Source of the DNA: JAHFDS01 sp964593795
GTDB lineage: Bacteria; Myxococcota_A; Polyangia; JAHFDS01
Assembly: GCA_964593795.1 (NCBI GenBank)
Contig: CAZQJC010000040.1
Span: forward strand, 30,472 to 94,471
DNA: 64,000 bases
Direction: 5' to 3'
Shown: in pieces, positions 1 through 8,312 of the stretch
How the letters are laid out: each line of letters begins with the position of its first letter
How positions within the stretch are numbered: the first letter of the stretch is position 1
Notes under the pieces: generated by a model
The model's input: only the letters and a program-made list of their open reading frames with translations
What the model was told of the DNA's origin: nothing
Databases searched by the model: none
Position numbers and translations under genes: made by a program

Positions 1-576
1 GCCGAGCTCGTCCTCGTCCTCGCCCTGTCCCATGAAGCCCCACGCGAGGATCCCCGCGCAGAACAGGCCCGCGAACACGCCGAGCACGATCGGCCGCTTC
101 GACTGCGCCTTCTTGGGCGGCGCCTTGGTCCTGGGTGGTGGGGTCGGCGCGCGCTGTTCGGGCTCGTACACGTCCTGCTGCGCGGACGACGCCGAGCGCC
201 CGCGCATCTGATCGAGCGCGTCGTAGTGAGCGTCGTGCTGCGCCTCGCCGGTGCCCTCGCCCTCGATGCCGACGTGGACCTGGACGTCCCCGACCTCGAT
301 GACGTCCCCGTCGGCGAGCTGCGCCGGCTGGCGGACCGGCGAGCCGTTCAGGCGCGTCGGGTTCGTGGTCTGCTCGGGGACGAGGTAGAAGCGACCATCG
401 GGGTCGCGCTCGACCGAGAACTGGTTGCGCGAGAGCATCGGCCGATCGATGCGCAGATCGGCCTGCTCCGAACGCCCGACGGTCACGACGTCGGCGTCGA
501 AGTGAAACGGCACCGCCTCGCGCCCGCCGATGGAGACGTAGAGCGCGATGCCTCGCGGCTCAGAATAGGTTCCCAC
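1..576 (-). CDS. FHA-domain membrane protein of the Tad cluster (C-terminus beyond window)
   Basis: The visible 192 codons hold an FHA phosphopeptide-binding domain at about residues 10-102 (GRS at 34-36, SRN at 49-51, NG at 77-78). A Pro/Lys/Gln-rich linker (140-161) follows, then one hydrophobic segment (162-181) and an acidic tail that runs off the window. The start is taken as the GTG at 576-574, which overlaps the end of tadC by 17 bases; no better in-frame start precedes the FHA core. FHA domains bind phosphothreonine peptides, so this is probably a membrane-anchored reader of Ser/Thr phosphorylation. It is the last visible gene of the pilus operon. The sensing role is inferred; the domain call is firm. 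Confidence 0.8.
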   Translation of the reverse strand, partial: MGTYSEPRGIALYVSIGGREAVPFHFDADVVTVGRSEQADLRIDRPMLSRNQFSVERDPDGRFYLVPEQTTNPTRLNGSPVRQPAQLADGDVIEVGDVQVHVGIEGEGTGEAQHDAHYDALDQMRGRSASSAQQDVYEPEQRAPTPPPRTKAPPKKAQSKRPIVLGVFAGLFCAGILAWGFMGQGEDEDELG

Positions 577-1462
577 GGATGGCTTTGACGATGGTACCGC
601 CGAACAGCACCAGGAAGGTCGCGAAGAAGATGAGGGTCAGCGGCATCAGCATGAGCACGGCCGCGCGGCCGGCGCGCTTCTCGATGTTCTGCGACCGCTG
701 CGTACGCATGGAATCGGCCTGGATGCGCAGCGCCTCCGCGAGGGGAACGCCGCGCTTCTCTGCCTCGATGACCGAGCTGACGAAGCTCCGGACGACGGGG
801 GACGGCGCGCGCTCGGCCAGCGCCGACAGCGCGTCCGCGCGCGTGCGGCCGAGCTGCAGCTCCGCGAGCACCCGGCCGAGCTCCTCGCGCAGCGGGTCGT
901 TCTTGACGCTCGCGCGCTCCACGACGTGGCGCGTCGCCCCGACGAAGTCGATGCCGGCGGAGATCGCGAGGACCATCAGGTCGAGCGCGTACGGCAGCGC
1001 CTGACCGATGAGCCGCATGCGCTCTCGCGCGCGGTCCGACAGCCACATGATGGGGAACATGATCGAGATGACGGTGGAGAGGATCGCGCCGCCCGCCGCC
1101 CCAAGCTTGGCCGCTGCGAAGAAGCCCGCGCCCGCGGCCGCGCCGAAGAACACGCACGTCAGGATGAGCGCGAGGTACTCGTCGGCGTCGAAGCCGCCGG
1201 GCTCGCCCGCGCGCACGAGCTCGGACGCGATCCACTTGCGGAAGCCGCCGGGCTTGATGCGCTGCACGTGATACGTCGCGAGGCGCAGGGCGGGCTCGAA
1301 CCAGCGGAAGAGCGTGCTCTCCTCGCGGAGCTGACGTCGCTTGGCGCCGCGGCGGCCCACCGACGGCACCTCGGGCAGCCGATCCGGCGCGAAGCCGATG
1401 ACGAGGACGATCGCCGCGACGGCGGCCGAGCTGATCGCGATCCAGTAGTAGAGGGGCGACAT
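560..1462 (-). CDS. tadC: Tad pilus assembly inner-membrane protein TadC
   Basis: A 300-residue type II secretion F-like membrane protein, one of the paired platform proteins of Tad pili. It starts MSPLYYW with a transmembrane segment at about residues 5-24. A cytoplasmic region follows, then membrane segments near 100-140, the GIDF-centred F domain (about 155-275) and a C-terminal hydrophobic helix. The ATG at 1462 shares one base with the tadB stop (TGATG), so translation is probably coupled. It should work with TadB to anchor the CpaF ATPase. Family assignment rests on the F-domain pattern and the tadB-tadC order. Confidence 0.9.
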   Translation of the reverse strand: MSPLYYWIAISSAAVAAIVLVIGFAPDRLPEVPSVGRRGAKRRQLREESTLFRWFEPALRLATYHVQRIKPGGFRKWIASELVRAGEPGGFDADEYLALILTCVFFGAAAGAGFFAAAKLGAAGGAILSTVISIMFPIMWLSDRARERMRLIGQALPYALDLMVLAISAGIDFVGATRHVVERASVKNDPLREELGRVLAELQLGRTRADALSALAERAPSPVVRSFVSSVIEAEKRGVPLAEALRIQADSMRTQRSQNIEKRAGRAAVLMLMPLTLIFFATFLVLFGGTIVKAIRGNLF

Positions 1463-2319
1463 CAATCCACCGCCGTGGCCTTGCGGACGCCGTAGACGCC
1501 CAGGATCTCGAGGACCGCGATGATCGACAGGATGCCCCAGCCGAACGGATCCTGGAAGAGCGGCAGGATCCAGCGCGGGTCGAGGTAGAAGAGGGCCAAG
1601 CCCACCACCCAGGGCATCAGGCCGAGCACCCAGGCCTGCGCGCGGCCCTCGGCCGTCTTCGCGTCCACCAGGCCCTCGAGCCGTTGCGTCTCGCGCACCA
1701 CGTCGGCGATGCGATCGAGGATGGCGGGCAGGTCGCCGCCGGTCGCGCGGCCGATCGTGATCGCGGTGACGGCCATGTCGAGGTAGCGGCTCTCGACCCG
1801 CTTGCCGAGCGAGCGCAGCGCGTCCTCGAGCGTGAGGCCGACGCGGTTCTCGCGCAGGAGCAGGTCGAACTCCTCGGCGATGGGCTTCTCGAGGTGACGC
1901 ACCGTCGTGGCGACGGCGTCCACGAAGTTCGGCGTCGCGCGCAGCGTCGTCGCGATCGTCATGAGCGCGCGCTCGAGCTGCTCTTCGATCTTGGTGCGCC
2001 GGTCGTTGACCCGGCTGCGGAGGCGCCAGAGCGGCCACCAGAACGCGACGAACCCGAAGACGAACGGCCCCGGGCCCGGGAAGATGGCCCAGCCGAGGAC
2101 CACGCCGAGCACCGTCACGAGCATGTGCCGGATGAAGAAGTCCCGCACGGGCGTGCGGTCGAACATCCAGCGCAGCTTGCCGCCGACGTGCTCGGTGTAG
2201 CGCTGCACCTGGCGGCGATACCCGCCGACGAGCTGGTCGTACCCGGCGTAACCGGCCACCGCCGTGGCGACCACCGCGAGCGCGACCGAGCCGAAGAAGT
2301 AGATCGCGGAGTCCGTCAC
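1462..2319 (-). CDS. tadB: Tad pilus assembly inner-membrane protein TadB
   Basis: A 285-residue platform protein with an N-terminal transmembrane helix (about 7-25), a paired hydrophobic segment near 68-98, a cytoplasmic T2SSF domain (about 110-235) and two closing membrane segments. The GTG start overlaps the cpaF stop as GTGA. With TadC it forms the inner-membrane platform that the TadA/CpaF ATPase drives. Length and segment order are normal for TadB. The tight overlaps on both sides place it firmly within one transcript. Confidence 0.9.
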   Translation of the reverse strand: MTDSAIYFFGSVALAVVATAVAGYAGYDQLVGGYRRQVQRYTEHVGGKLRWMFDRTPVRDFFIRHMLVTVLGVVLGWAIFPGPGPFVFGFVAFWWPLWRLRSRVNDRRTKIEEQLERALMTIATTLRATPNFVDAVATTVRHLEKPIAEEFDLLLRENRVGLTLEDALRSLGKRVESRYLDMAVTAITIGRATGGDLPAILDRIADVVRETQRLEGLVDAKTAEGRAQAWVLGLMPWVVGLALFYLDPRWILPLFQDPFGWGILSIIAVLEILGVYGVRKATAVD

Positions 2320-4337
2320 AGGTACGGCTCTCCCTTGCGCACGAGGCCGAGGGTCTCGAACTCGCCCAGGAAACTGGGCAGATAGCCGCTGTGGCGGAAC
2401 TCACCGATCACCCGGCCGTCGTTCGACACGCCGGTCTGCTCGTAGTGGAAGATCCGCTCGAGCGCGACGTCGCCGTGCTCGCTGATACCCACCACCTCGG
2501 CCACGTCGGTGATGCGGCGCGCGCCGTCCGACAGGCGCGCCTGCTGCACGACGAGGTCGACCGACTGCGCGATCTGCTCGCGGATGGCGCGAGACGGCAG
2601 GTCGAGGCCGGCCATCAGCACGAGCGTCTCGAGGCGCGCGATCGCCTCGATCGGGGAGTTCGCGTGCGTCGTGGTGAGCGAGCCGTCGTGGCCGGTGTTC
2701 ATGGCCTGGAGCATGTCGAGCGCCTCGCCGCCGCGGCACTCGCCGACCACGATGCGGTCGGGGCGCATGCGCAGGGCGTTCCGCAGCAGGTCACGGATCG
2801 AGTACTCGCCCTTGCCCTCGAGGTTCGCGGGTCGGGTCTCGAGGCCGACCACGTGCGGCTGGTGGAGCCGCAGCTCGGCGGCGTCCTCGATGGTCACGAT
2901 GCGCTCGTGCTCCGGGATCGCCGACGACAGGATGTTGAGCAGCGTCGTCTTGCCCGAGCCCGTGCCGCCGGAGATGACGATGTTCTTGCGCGCGAGCACG
3001 GCGCGCCGCAGGAAGCGGCCGATGCGCTCGTTGACCGACCCGAACTGCAGGAGGTCGTCCATCGTCATCTTGCGCCGGCCGAACTTGCGGATGGTCAGCG
3101 TCGGTCCGCGCAGCGCCAGCGGCGGGATGACGGCGTTGACGCGGGAGCCGTCCTTGAGGCGGGCGTCCACGAGCGGGGAGGACTCGTCGATGCGGCGGCC
3201 GAGCGGCGTCACGATGCGCTCGATCGCGGCGCGCACGGCGTCGTCGCTCGAGAAGCGCTTGGGCGAGCGATCGAGCCGGCCCTCGCGCTCCACGTAGATC
3301 GTCTCGCGATCCACGACCATGATCTCCGTGACCCGGTCGTCCGCGAGCATGTCCTCGAGCGGCCCGAGGCCGAGCGCCTCGTCGGCGAGCTCCTTCTTCG
3401 CCAGCTCGAGATCGACCTTGCCGAGCCCGCCCTCGCCGAGCGGGCGCCGGGCGCGATCCGCCAGGATGGCGTCGAGCTCCGCCAGCACGCGCGGCCGCAG
3501 CTTCGCGTCGGCGAGCTCTTCGCGGGGCATGTTCTGCAGGTCGAGGCGCTCGAGGAGCTCCTTGTGCAGCTCGCGGTGGATCGCCACCGAGAGCCCGCTC
3601 TCCTGCGCACCGACGCCGCTGCCGCCCGCGGCCGGGGGGTGGCTCCGGCGATCCGGCACCGCCGCCGGGGGCCTGCGGACCTGGCTGCCACCTTGCGACA
3701 GCAGCTCCGCGCGCACGCTGATCGCCGGCTCTGCGCTGCCCGCGTGTGGCGCCGGGACCGCGGCGCGCTGCCCGGTCGCCTGCTCGGGTCGCTGGACGAC
3801 GCTCGCGGGTCCCGACCGGGGCTCCGCGCGCATGAGCGCCTGCCCCGGTGGCGGCACCGGCGCCGAACCCGGCCCGAGCTGGGCGCGCGCGGCGGTCGGG
3901 CCGCGCCCGGTCCTCGAGGGCGCACGCGCGGGGCGGCAGGTGAGCCGGAACGGCCCGATGCAGATCTCCTCGCCGAGCTCGAACGGCTCGTGGTGATCTT
4001 CGGGCACCTCCCGCTCTCCCACGAGCGCCCCGTTGACGGAGAAGTTGTGCAGGACGAGGCCGCTCTCCTCGCGCAAGATCTCCGCGTGCCGTCGCGACAC
4101 CGCCGGGTTCGGCAGCACGATGCGATTCTCCGCGCTGCGCCCGATGGAGATGATCTCCTCCTCGACGCCACGGACGGTCTGCGAGATGCCCTCGTCGGTC
4201 AGGATCTCGACGTCGATCGCTGCCGACGCATCCGCCGCGGGGCCCGGTGCAGGGACGGGTGCGGGGAGGTCCGGGCGACCAGGTGCCGGCAGCGCCGGGC
4301 CCACGCCCGGCAGGCGAGGAGGGGGAAGTCGGCTCAC
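2316..4337 (-). CDS. cpaF: FHA-CpaF/TadA secretion ATPase
   Basis: A 673-residue hexameric ATPase that powers Tad pilus assembly, here fused to an N-terminal FHA domain. After a Pro-rich leader (1-40), the FHA domain spans about 41-136 (GRS at 66-68, SRRH at 81-84, NG at 102-103). A long Pro/Ala-rich linker (about 137-250) precedes the CpaF core. Walker A (GGTGSGKT) has its lysine at residue 463, followed by Walker B and His-box regions. It starts at GTG 4337 and overlaps the secretin stop by four bases (GTGA). Standard CpaF proteins lack the FHA portion. The fusion suggests that ATPase activity or docking responds to a phosphoprotein; that is inference. Confidence 0.93.
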   Translation of the reverse strand: MSRLPPPRLPGVGPALPAPGRPDLPAPVPAPGPAADASAAIDVEILTDEGISQTVRGVEEEIISIGRSAENRIVLPNPAVSRRHAEILREESGLVLHNFSVNGALVGEREVPEDHHEPFELGEEICIGPFRLTCRPARAPSRTGRGPTAARAQLGPGSAPVPPPGQALMRAEPRSGPASVVQRPEQATGQRAAVPAPHAGSAEPAISVRAELLSQGGSQVRRPPAAVPDRRSHPPAAGGSGVGAQESGLSVAIHRELHKELLERLDLQNMPREELADAKLRPRVLAELDAILADRARRPLGEGGLGKVDLELAKKELADEALGLGPLEDMLADDRVTEIMVVDRETIYVEREGRLDRSPKRFSSDDAVRAAIERIVTPLGRRIDESSPLVDARLKDGSRVNAVIPPLALRGPTLTIRKFGRRKMTMDDLLQFGSVNERIGRFLRRAVLARKNIVISGGTGSGKTTLLNILSSAIPEHERIVTIEDAAELRLHQPHVVGLETRPANLEGKGEYSIRDLLRNALRMRPDRIVVGECRGGEALDMLQAMNTGHDGSLTTTHANSPIEAIARLETLVLMAGLDLPSRAIREQIAQSVDLVVQQARLSDGARRITDVAEVVGISEHGDVALERIFHYEQTGVSNDGRVIGEFRHSGYLPSFLGEFETLGLVRKGEPYL

Positions 4338-5623
4338 CAGTACCAGGCGGGTTGCGCCTCGTCGTAGTCGCGAAGCGCCTTGTCGAGATACGCCTTCTGC
4401 TGCTCGCTCGCCGGCTCCAGCACCTGCGGCGTCACGTAGATCACGGTCTCCACGTTCTCGTCACCTTGCTCGGAGCTGCGGAACAGGTAGCCGAGGATCG
4501 GGATCGAGCCGAGGAGCGGGATGCCGCGGCGCTTCTCGAACTCCTTGTCCATCTTCAGGCCCGAGAGCATCAGCGACTGGCCGAGGCCGAGGTTCACCGA
4601 CGCGTCGATCTGCGAGATGTGGCGGCCCGGGATCGCGCTGCCCTCCTCCCTGGTCAGGTCCGAGACCTCGAGCTTGAAGTCGAGGTCGACGCGGTTGTTC
4701 ACCGGATCGTGGCGCGGGCGGATGGCCAGCTCCGCGCCGTACTTGATGGTCTTGACCGACGCCGAGAAGCCGCCGACGAGCGGGTAGTTGAACTCGCCGC
4801 CGCCGTGGTACTTGGCCTCGCTGCCGTTGGCCGTGATGATCGTGTCCTCGCGCTTGATCTTCGCGAAGCCGCGCGTGGACAGGAGGTCGAGGTACGGCAC
4901 CAGGTTCGTGATGAGCCGGTACTCCGACTGCGTGGCCGGCAGCGGGCTCGCGCCCGCGATGGGCGCGATCAGCGTGAACTGCCCGCCCTGGCCGATCTGG
5001 CCGGGCCAGTTCAGGCCCACCTTGTAGCCCGAGTCCTTGCGCAGCTCGACGTAGTGCAGGTCGAGCCGGATGTTCGTGCGCTTGGTGACGCGCGTCGACT
5101 CGAGCTGCGCGAGCACGAACACCTGGCCGGGGTAGAGCTTGTCGGCGAGGTTGTTCAGGCGGGCCAGCTCACCCGCCGAGTTCACGCGGCCGTCGACGAA
5201 GATGCGCCGACCGATCTCCTCGATCCGGAGGCCATCCATACCGACGAGCAGCCGCTCGAGCTCGCGCTGGATCGACTCCGGCGAGCGCGCGTACACGCTG
5301 ATCAGCCAGTTGACCTGGGTCGCATCCTCGTAGATGAGCAGGAGCGAGGTCTGCCCCGGCTTGAGCGCCGTGACGATGATCTTCGTCTGGTCGCGCGGGA
5401 TCTTGACGTCGACGATGCCGGGGGCGCCCTCGGAGAAGCCCTTGACGCTCTTGGCGTCGAAGACCTTCTGCTCACCGACGGTGAGGACGAGCTCGTGGGC
5501 GGCCTCGGTCCCGCCCGCGCGGGCAGGTGCCGCCGCGCCACCGCCGCGCTTCTGGGCGAGCGCCGGTGACGCGCAGATCAGCGATGCCAGCGCCAAGGCG
5601 CCGGCGAGCGAGCGAGCGGACAC
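4334..5623 (-). CDS. cpaC: Tad pilus secretin RcpA/CpaC
   Basis: A 429-residue outer-membrane secretin that forms the pilus exit pore. A signal peptide (SLAGALALASLICASPALA) is followed by the N-terminal pilus/secretin domain (about 40-130), a BON-like region around 130-180 and the secretin domain. Near the C-terminus is the family signature GIPLLGSIPILGYLFRS. The start is GTG 5623, which shares one base with the cpaB stop (TAGTG) and has AGGAGG just upstream. A longer in-frame reading to 6172 is only an extension through cpaB. Order cpaB-cpaC-cpaF is the usual Tad arrangement. Confidence 0.92.
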   Translation of the reverse strand: MSARSLAGALALASLICASPALAQKRGGGAAAPARAGGTEAAHELVLTVGEQKVFDAKSVKGFSEGAPGIVDVKIPRDQTKIIVTALKPGQTSLLLIYEDATQVNWLISVYARSPESIQRELERLLVGMDGLRIEEIGRRIFVDGRVNSAGELARLNNLADKLYPGQVFVLAQLESTRVTKRTNIRLDLHYVELRKDSGYKVGLNWPGQIGQGGQFTLIAPIAGASPLPATQSEYRLITNLVPYLDLLSTRGFAKIKREDTIITANGSEAKYHGGGEFNYPLVGGFSASVKTIKYGAELAIRPRHDPVNNRVDLDFKLEVSDLTREEGSAIPGRHISQIDASVNLGLGQSLMLSGLKMDKEFEKRRGIPLLGSIPILGYLFRSSEQGDENVETVIYVTPQVLEPASEQQKAYLDKALRDYDEAQPAWYW

Positions 5624-6480
5624 TAGCGTCCTCCTGGTTGACGTGCGCTCTTGACGACTTCGATGGTGCGATCGGGCTCGGTGGGGATGCTCGGCTTGGC
5701 GGCCACCGCGCGCGGCTTGCGCATGAGCGCCACGCGCTTCTGCTCCTGGAAGATGTCGGAGAAGTTCTTCTCGGGCACGTCGTCGACGATCGCGATGTCG
5801 TCGACGTTGCGGAGCACGAGGCCCACCTTCCCGCGGTTCATCGAGAACACGAGCAGCTCCGACTCCTCGAGGCCGACGGCGAGCGTCACGTGACCGACGC
5901 CGCCCTGGCCGTCGTGGCGCGCCTCGGTGGTGTCGCGCTGCGCGCCGACTGCCAGCACCGTCACGTTCTGCAGCAGCGTTACCGTCGACGTCTCGGCGCC
6001 CTCGGTCGACTTCGTGAACGTGCCGATGACGTCCACGCGATCGCCCGGCGCGAGCATGCCGCCGAGCGCCGACGAGGCGTTGACCGGCATGGTGAGCGCG
6101 CGCTGGCCCTTCGGCACGCTGGCCGAGAGCTTCCGTCCGGCGCTCTGGCGCTCGGTCGCGAAATCGCTCCACAGCAGCATCTGGCCGAGATCCAGCTTCG
6201 CCGACACGCGCTGGCCGAGGATCTGCTCGCGGTCGGCCGTGGTCACCGCCGCCGGGTGCACGTAGGCCTTCGGCACCTTCTTCTGCTGCAGGTGCTGCAT
6301 CTGGAGCGTGGTGCCCGCCGTGATGGGCGCCGCGGCGACCAGCACGTGGACGACCTCGCCTCCCGACGCCTCGAGCTCGACGGCCCGGCCGTAGAGGGCC
6401 ACCAGCACGCCCGCCCCGACCGCCAGGACACCGGCGATCAGGAGCGCTTTCTTTTGCTTGGAGAAGTCAGGAGAAGCCAT
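5623..6480 (-). CDS. cpaB: Flp pilus assembly protein RcpC/CpaB
   Basis: A 285-residue periplasmic protein with one N-terminal membrane anchor (about 12-30). A SAF-type domain follows (about 42-110), then the RcpC/CpaB domain (about 115-240), with a basic tail. CpaB proteins are thought to sit at the secretin, possibly contacting peptidoglycan. The ATG at 6480 lies 93 bases after the preceding gene, the largest gap between the Tad genes downstream of cpaA. The minus-strand sequence TACTAAGAT close to the start could be a -10 element for an internal promoter, but no clear -35 is seen. Confidence 0.9.
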   Translation of the reverse strand: MASPDFSKQKKALLIAGVLAVGAGVLVALYGRAVELEASGGEVVHVLVAAAPITAGTTLQMQHLQQKKVPKAYVHPAAVTTADREQILGQRVSAKLDLGQMLLWSDFATERQSAGRKLSASVPKGQRALTMPVNASSALGGMLAPGDRVDVIGTFTKSTEGAETSTVTLLQNVTVLAVGAQRDTTEARHDGQGGVGHVTLAVGLEESELLVFSMNRGKVGLVLRNVDDIAIVDDVPEKNFSDIFQEQKRVALMRKPRAVAAKPSIPTEPDRTIEVVKSARQPGGR

Positions 6481-6573
6481 GGGTCGTGGGAGATCTTAGT
6501 ACGGGCCCCCCGCCTCGGGCTACGGGCTTCGGCCGGAAAAAGGCGAGCCCTGGTCGGCGCTTCGGGGCTCGGA

Positions 6574-7614
6574 TCAGCTCTTCGTGTGGCCGGCGACGCC
6601 CATCCGGGTGGTGCCGTCTTCTTTGGCCTCGAAGGACATCATGATGTGCGCCTGTCCGCGCGAGAAGCGCAGCGCGTGCTCGATGACGTCCTTGTGCTTG
6701 CGCGCCTCGGTCAGCGCGCGATCGAAGCCCGCGTCGGCGGCCCAGCCCTCGGCCGCCATGCGGGCGCGGAAGAAGGCCTTGGCCGTGCCCGGGTCGGTCG
6801 GCAGATCGTAGCCCGCCACGGCGTAGTTCTTCGCCGGCTCGGAGGACGAGAAGATCCGCCGGCTCCCGGGGAAGCGCGGCACGCCGGGGAGGTCCTCGCC
6901 CGGCAGGTCGCCGGCGCCCCCATGATCCTTGTGGCCGACCAGGTCGAGGACGTTGAAGTCCTTGTCCGCCCACATGAGGAAGAAGGTCGTCTTGTCGCCG
7001 GAGCGGCGCGCGTAGACGTAGTAGACGGCGCCCATGTCGGAGAGCTGACCCGACTTCGAGAACCTGTTGGCGCGCTCCATGAGCGCCTTGGGCTCGCCGT
7101 CCGGGGCGCCGAGGTCGGTGAACGCCGAGAAGCCGAGGTCGCCGCCTCCGTCGCCGCGCACCTCGGTCATCGCGTTGAGCGGTCCGCGCGCGAGGATCTT
7201 CTTGAGCCGCTCGGGGTCCTTGGTGTGCCCCTCGTCGATCATCTTCTGGAAGTGCTGGCGCATGCCGCCGTCGCGGCCGCCGTAGCGCTTGCCGTAGAAG
7301 CCGAGCACGTCGCGCACGCTCTGCTGCGTCGAGCCGGTCGCCACCTGCAGCTTCTGGCCGTTGAGCCGGATCTCCCGGGGCCGCCCGGTGGTGTCGCCGT
7401 CGTCGAGGAACTTCGCCATGTCCGAGCCCATGCCGAGGAGGCGCTCGTACACGGTCGCGCGGGCCATGCGCATGAACACGCCGAAGCCGACCCACACGAC
7501 GAGCATGGAGATCGCAGCCCGCACGGCGAAGCGCCCGATCCTGGTCCTTCCGAGGGCCAGCGCGCGATCGCGGGCCGCGATCAGGCGTTCCTGGTTTCGA
7601 GGGCTGATCACCAT
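6574..7614 (-). CDS. Unknown single-pass membrane protein in the Tad cluster
   Basis: A 346-residue protein not recognised from sequence. It has a short basic N-terminus, one transmembrane helix (about residues 28-48) and a large mixed alpha/beta region predicted to be extracytoplasmic. It has no cysteines and no catalytic motif that I can identify. The ATG at 7614 overlaps the stop of the preceding TadE-like gene by seven bases (ATGGTGA), so it belongs to the same transcript. The location between TadE-like pilins and cpaB suggests an accessory assembly or periplasmic scaffold role. That role is inferred from position only. Confidence 0.75.
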   Translation of the reverse strand: MVISPRNQERLIAARDRALALGRTRIGRFAVRAAISMLVVWVGFGVFMRMARATVYERLLGMGSDMAKFLDDGDTTGRPREIRLNGQKLQVATGSTQQSVRDVLGFYGKRYGGRDGGMRQHFQKMIDEGHTKDPERLKKILARGPLNAMTEVRGDGGGDLGFSAFTDLGAPDGEPKALMERANRFSKSGQLSDMGAVYYVYARRSGDKTTFFLMWADKDFNVLDLVGHKDHGGAGDLPGEDLPGVPRFPGSRRIFSSSEPAKNYAVAGYDLPTDPGTAKAFFRARMAAEGWAADAGFDRALTEARKHKDVIEHALRFSRGQAHIMMSFEAKEDGTTRMGVAGHTKS

Positions 7615-8312
7615 TGGGCCATCCACCACAGCGAGAGACCGGCCAGCGCCAGGCCGTGAGGGCCATCGCCGTAGTCGATCTCGTTGCACTGCACGATGCT
7701 CGAGGACGAAACCGTGGCGCCCGAGAGCCACGTCAGGCCCGCCACCTGCGTCGAGGAGGTGTGGCCGGCGCGCGGGTAGTACGCGAGGTTCGCGAGGTTG
7801 ATGAAGTTGCCCACCGTGTCGAGCAGCGGCGAGAGGACGTCCGAGAGGTTGCCGAGCGCGCCGTCCACGGCGCCGCGCGTGGTGCACGAGCCGGTGGCGT
7901 TGTAGGCCTCCATCCAGGTCGTCTCGCGGGCCTGCCGCGCGACGCTCATCTTGGCCATGTGCATGTCGCGGAAGTACGAGGTCGCGGCCATCATGATGGC
8001 CAGGAACGGCGCGACGACCACGAACTCCGTCATCGCCGTCCCCCGCGTCTTGCCCCTGCGCCGCGGTCGCGCGAGCTTGCCACCGCTCTCGCTGCCCGGA
8101 GCGAGCGGAGTCGAGCCGCAGGGGGCGGAGGCAAGGGGGCCGGACCCGCAGGGCCGCCCCAAGGTGGGCTCCCGCGGCGGCGAAGCGAGCGCAGCGAGCC
8201 CGAGCCGGGTCCCGCGGGAAGGGGCCGGGGGGCCCGCTGGGGGGCGAGGCGAGGAGAGCCGAGCCCGTCGCGCGGAGCGCGACCAAGCGTAATCAGTGCA
8301 GGATGAGACCAT
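7608..8312 (-). CDS. TadE-like minor pilin (start uncertain)
   Basis: The conserved part is a pseudopilin-like N-terminus: a basic stretch RPRRRGKTRG followed by TAMTEFVVVAPFLAIMM. Gly, then Glu at +5, matches the class III prepilin cleavage site used by TadE/TadF proteins. A roughly 130-residue body with two cysteines follows. The ATG at 8033 would remove the leader, so translation must begin further upstream. In-frame options are ATG 8312, which overlaps the previous gene by 20 bases, or TTG 8162. From 8312 the first 75 residues are low-complexity Pro/Arg/Gly sequence. It probably makes a minor pilin processed by the CpaA-type peptidase. Confidence 0.7.
   Translation of the reverse strand: MVSSCTDYAWSRSARRARLSSPRPPAGPPAPSRGTRLGLAALASPPREPTLGRPCGSGPLASAPCGSTPLAPGSESGGKLARPRRRGKTRGTAMTEFVVVAPFLAIMMAATSYFRDMHMAKMSVARQARETTWMEAYNATGSCTTRGAVDGALGNLSDVLSPLLDTVGNFINLANLAYYPRAGHTSSTQVAGLTWLSGATVSSSSIVQCNEIDYGDGPHGLALAGLSLWWMAQW
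8034..8290. repeat. GC-rich low-complexity insert at the 5' end of the TadE-like gene
   Basis: About 255 bases of almost pure G/C sequence with recurring GCGAGC, GGGCC and CCCGCGGG words and a short perfect hairpin (GTCGCGC, 3-base loop, GCGCGAC on the minus strand). It differs in texture from the flanking genes. It either encodes a low-complexity N-terminal extension or is a non-coding insertion between the TadG-like and TadE-like genes. No homologous protein domain can be seen in its translation. Confidence 0.5.

Noticed and set aside
4247..5569. Long plus-strand frames opposite the Tad genes (for example 4247-5569, 5527-7659).
   Set aside because: They lack domains and their codon use mirrors the antisense strand; the minus-strand genes are certain.
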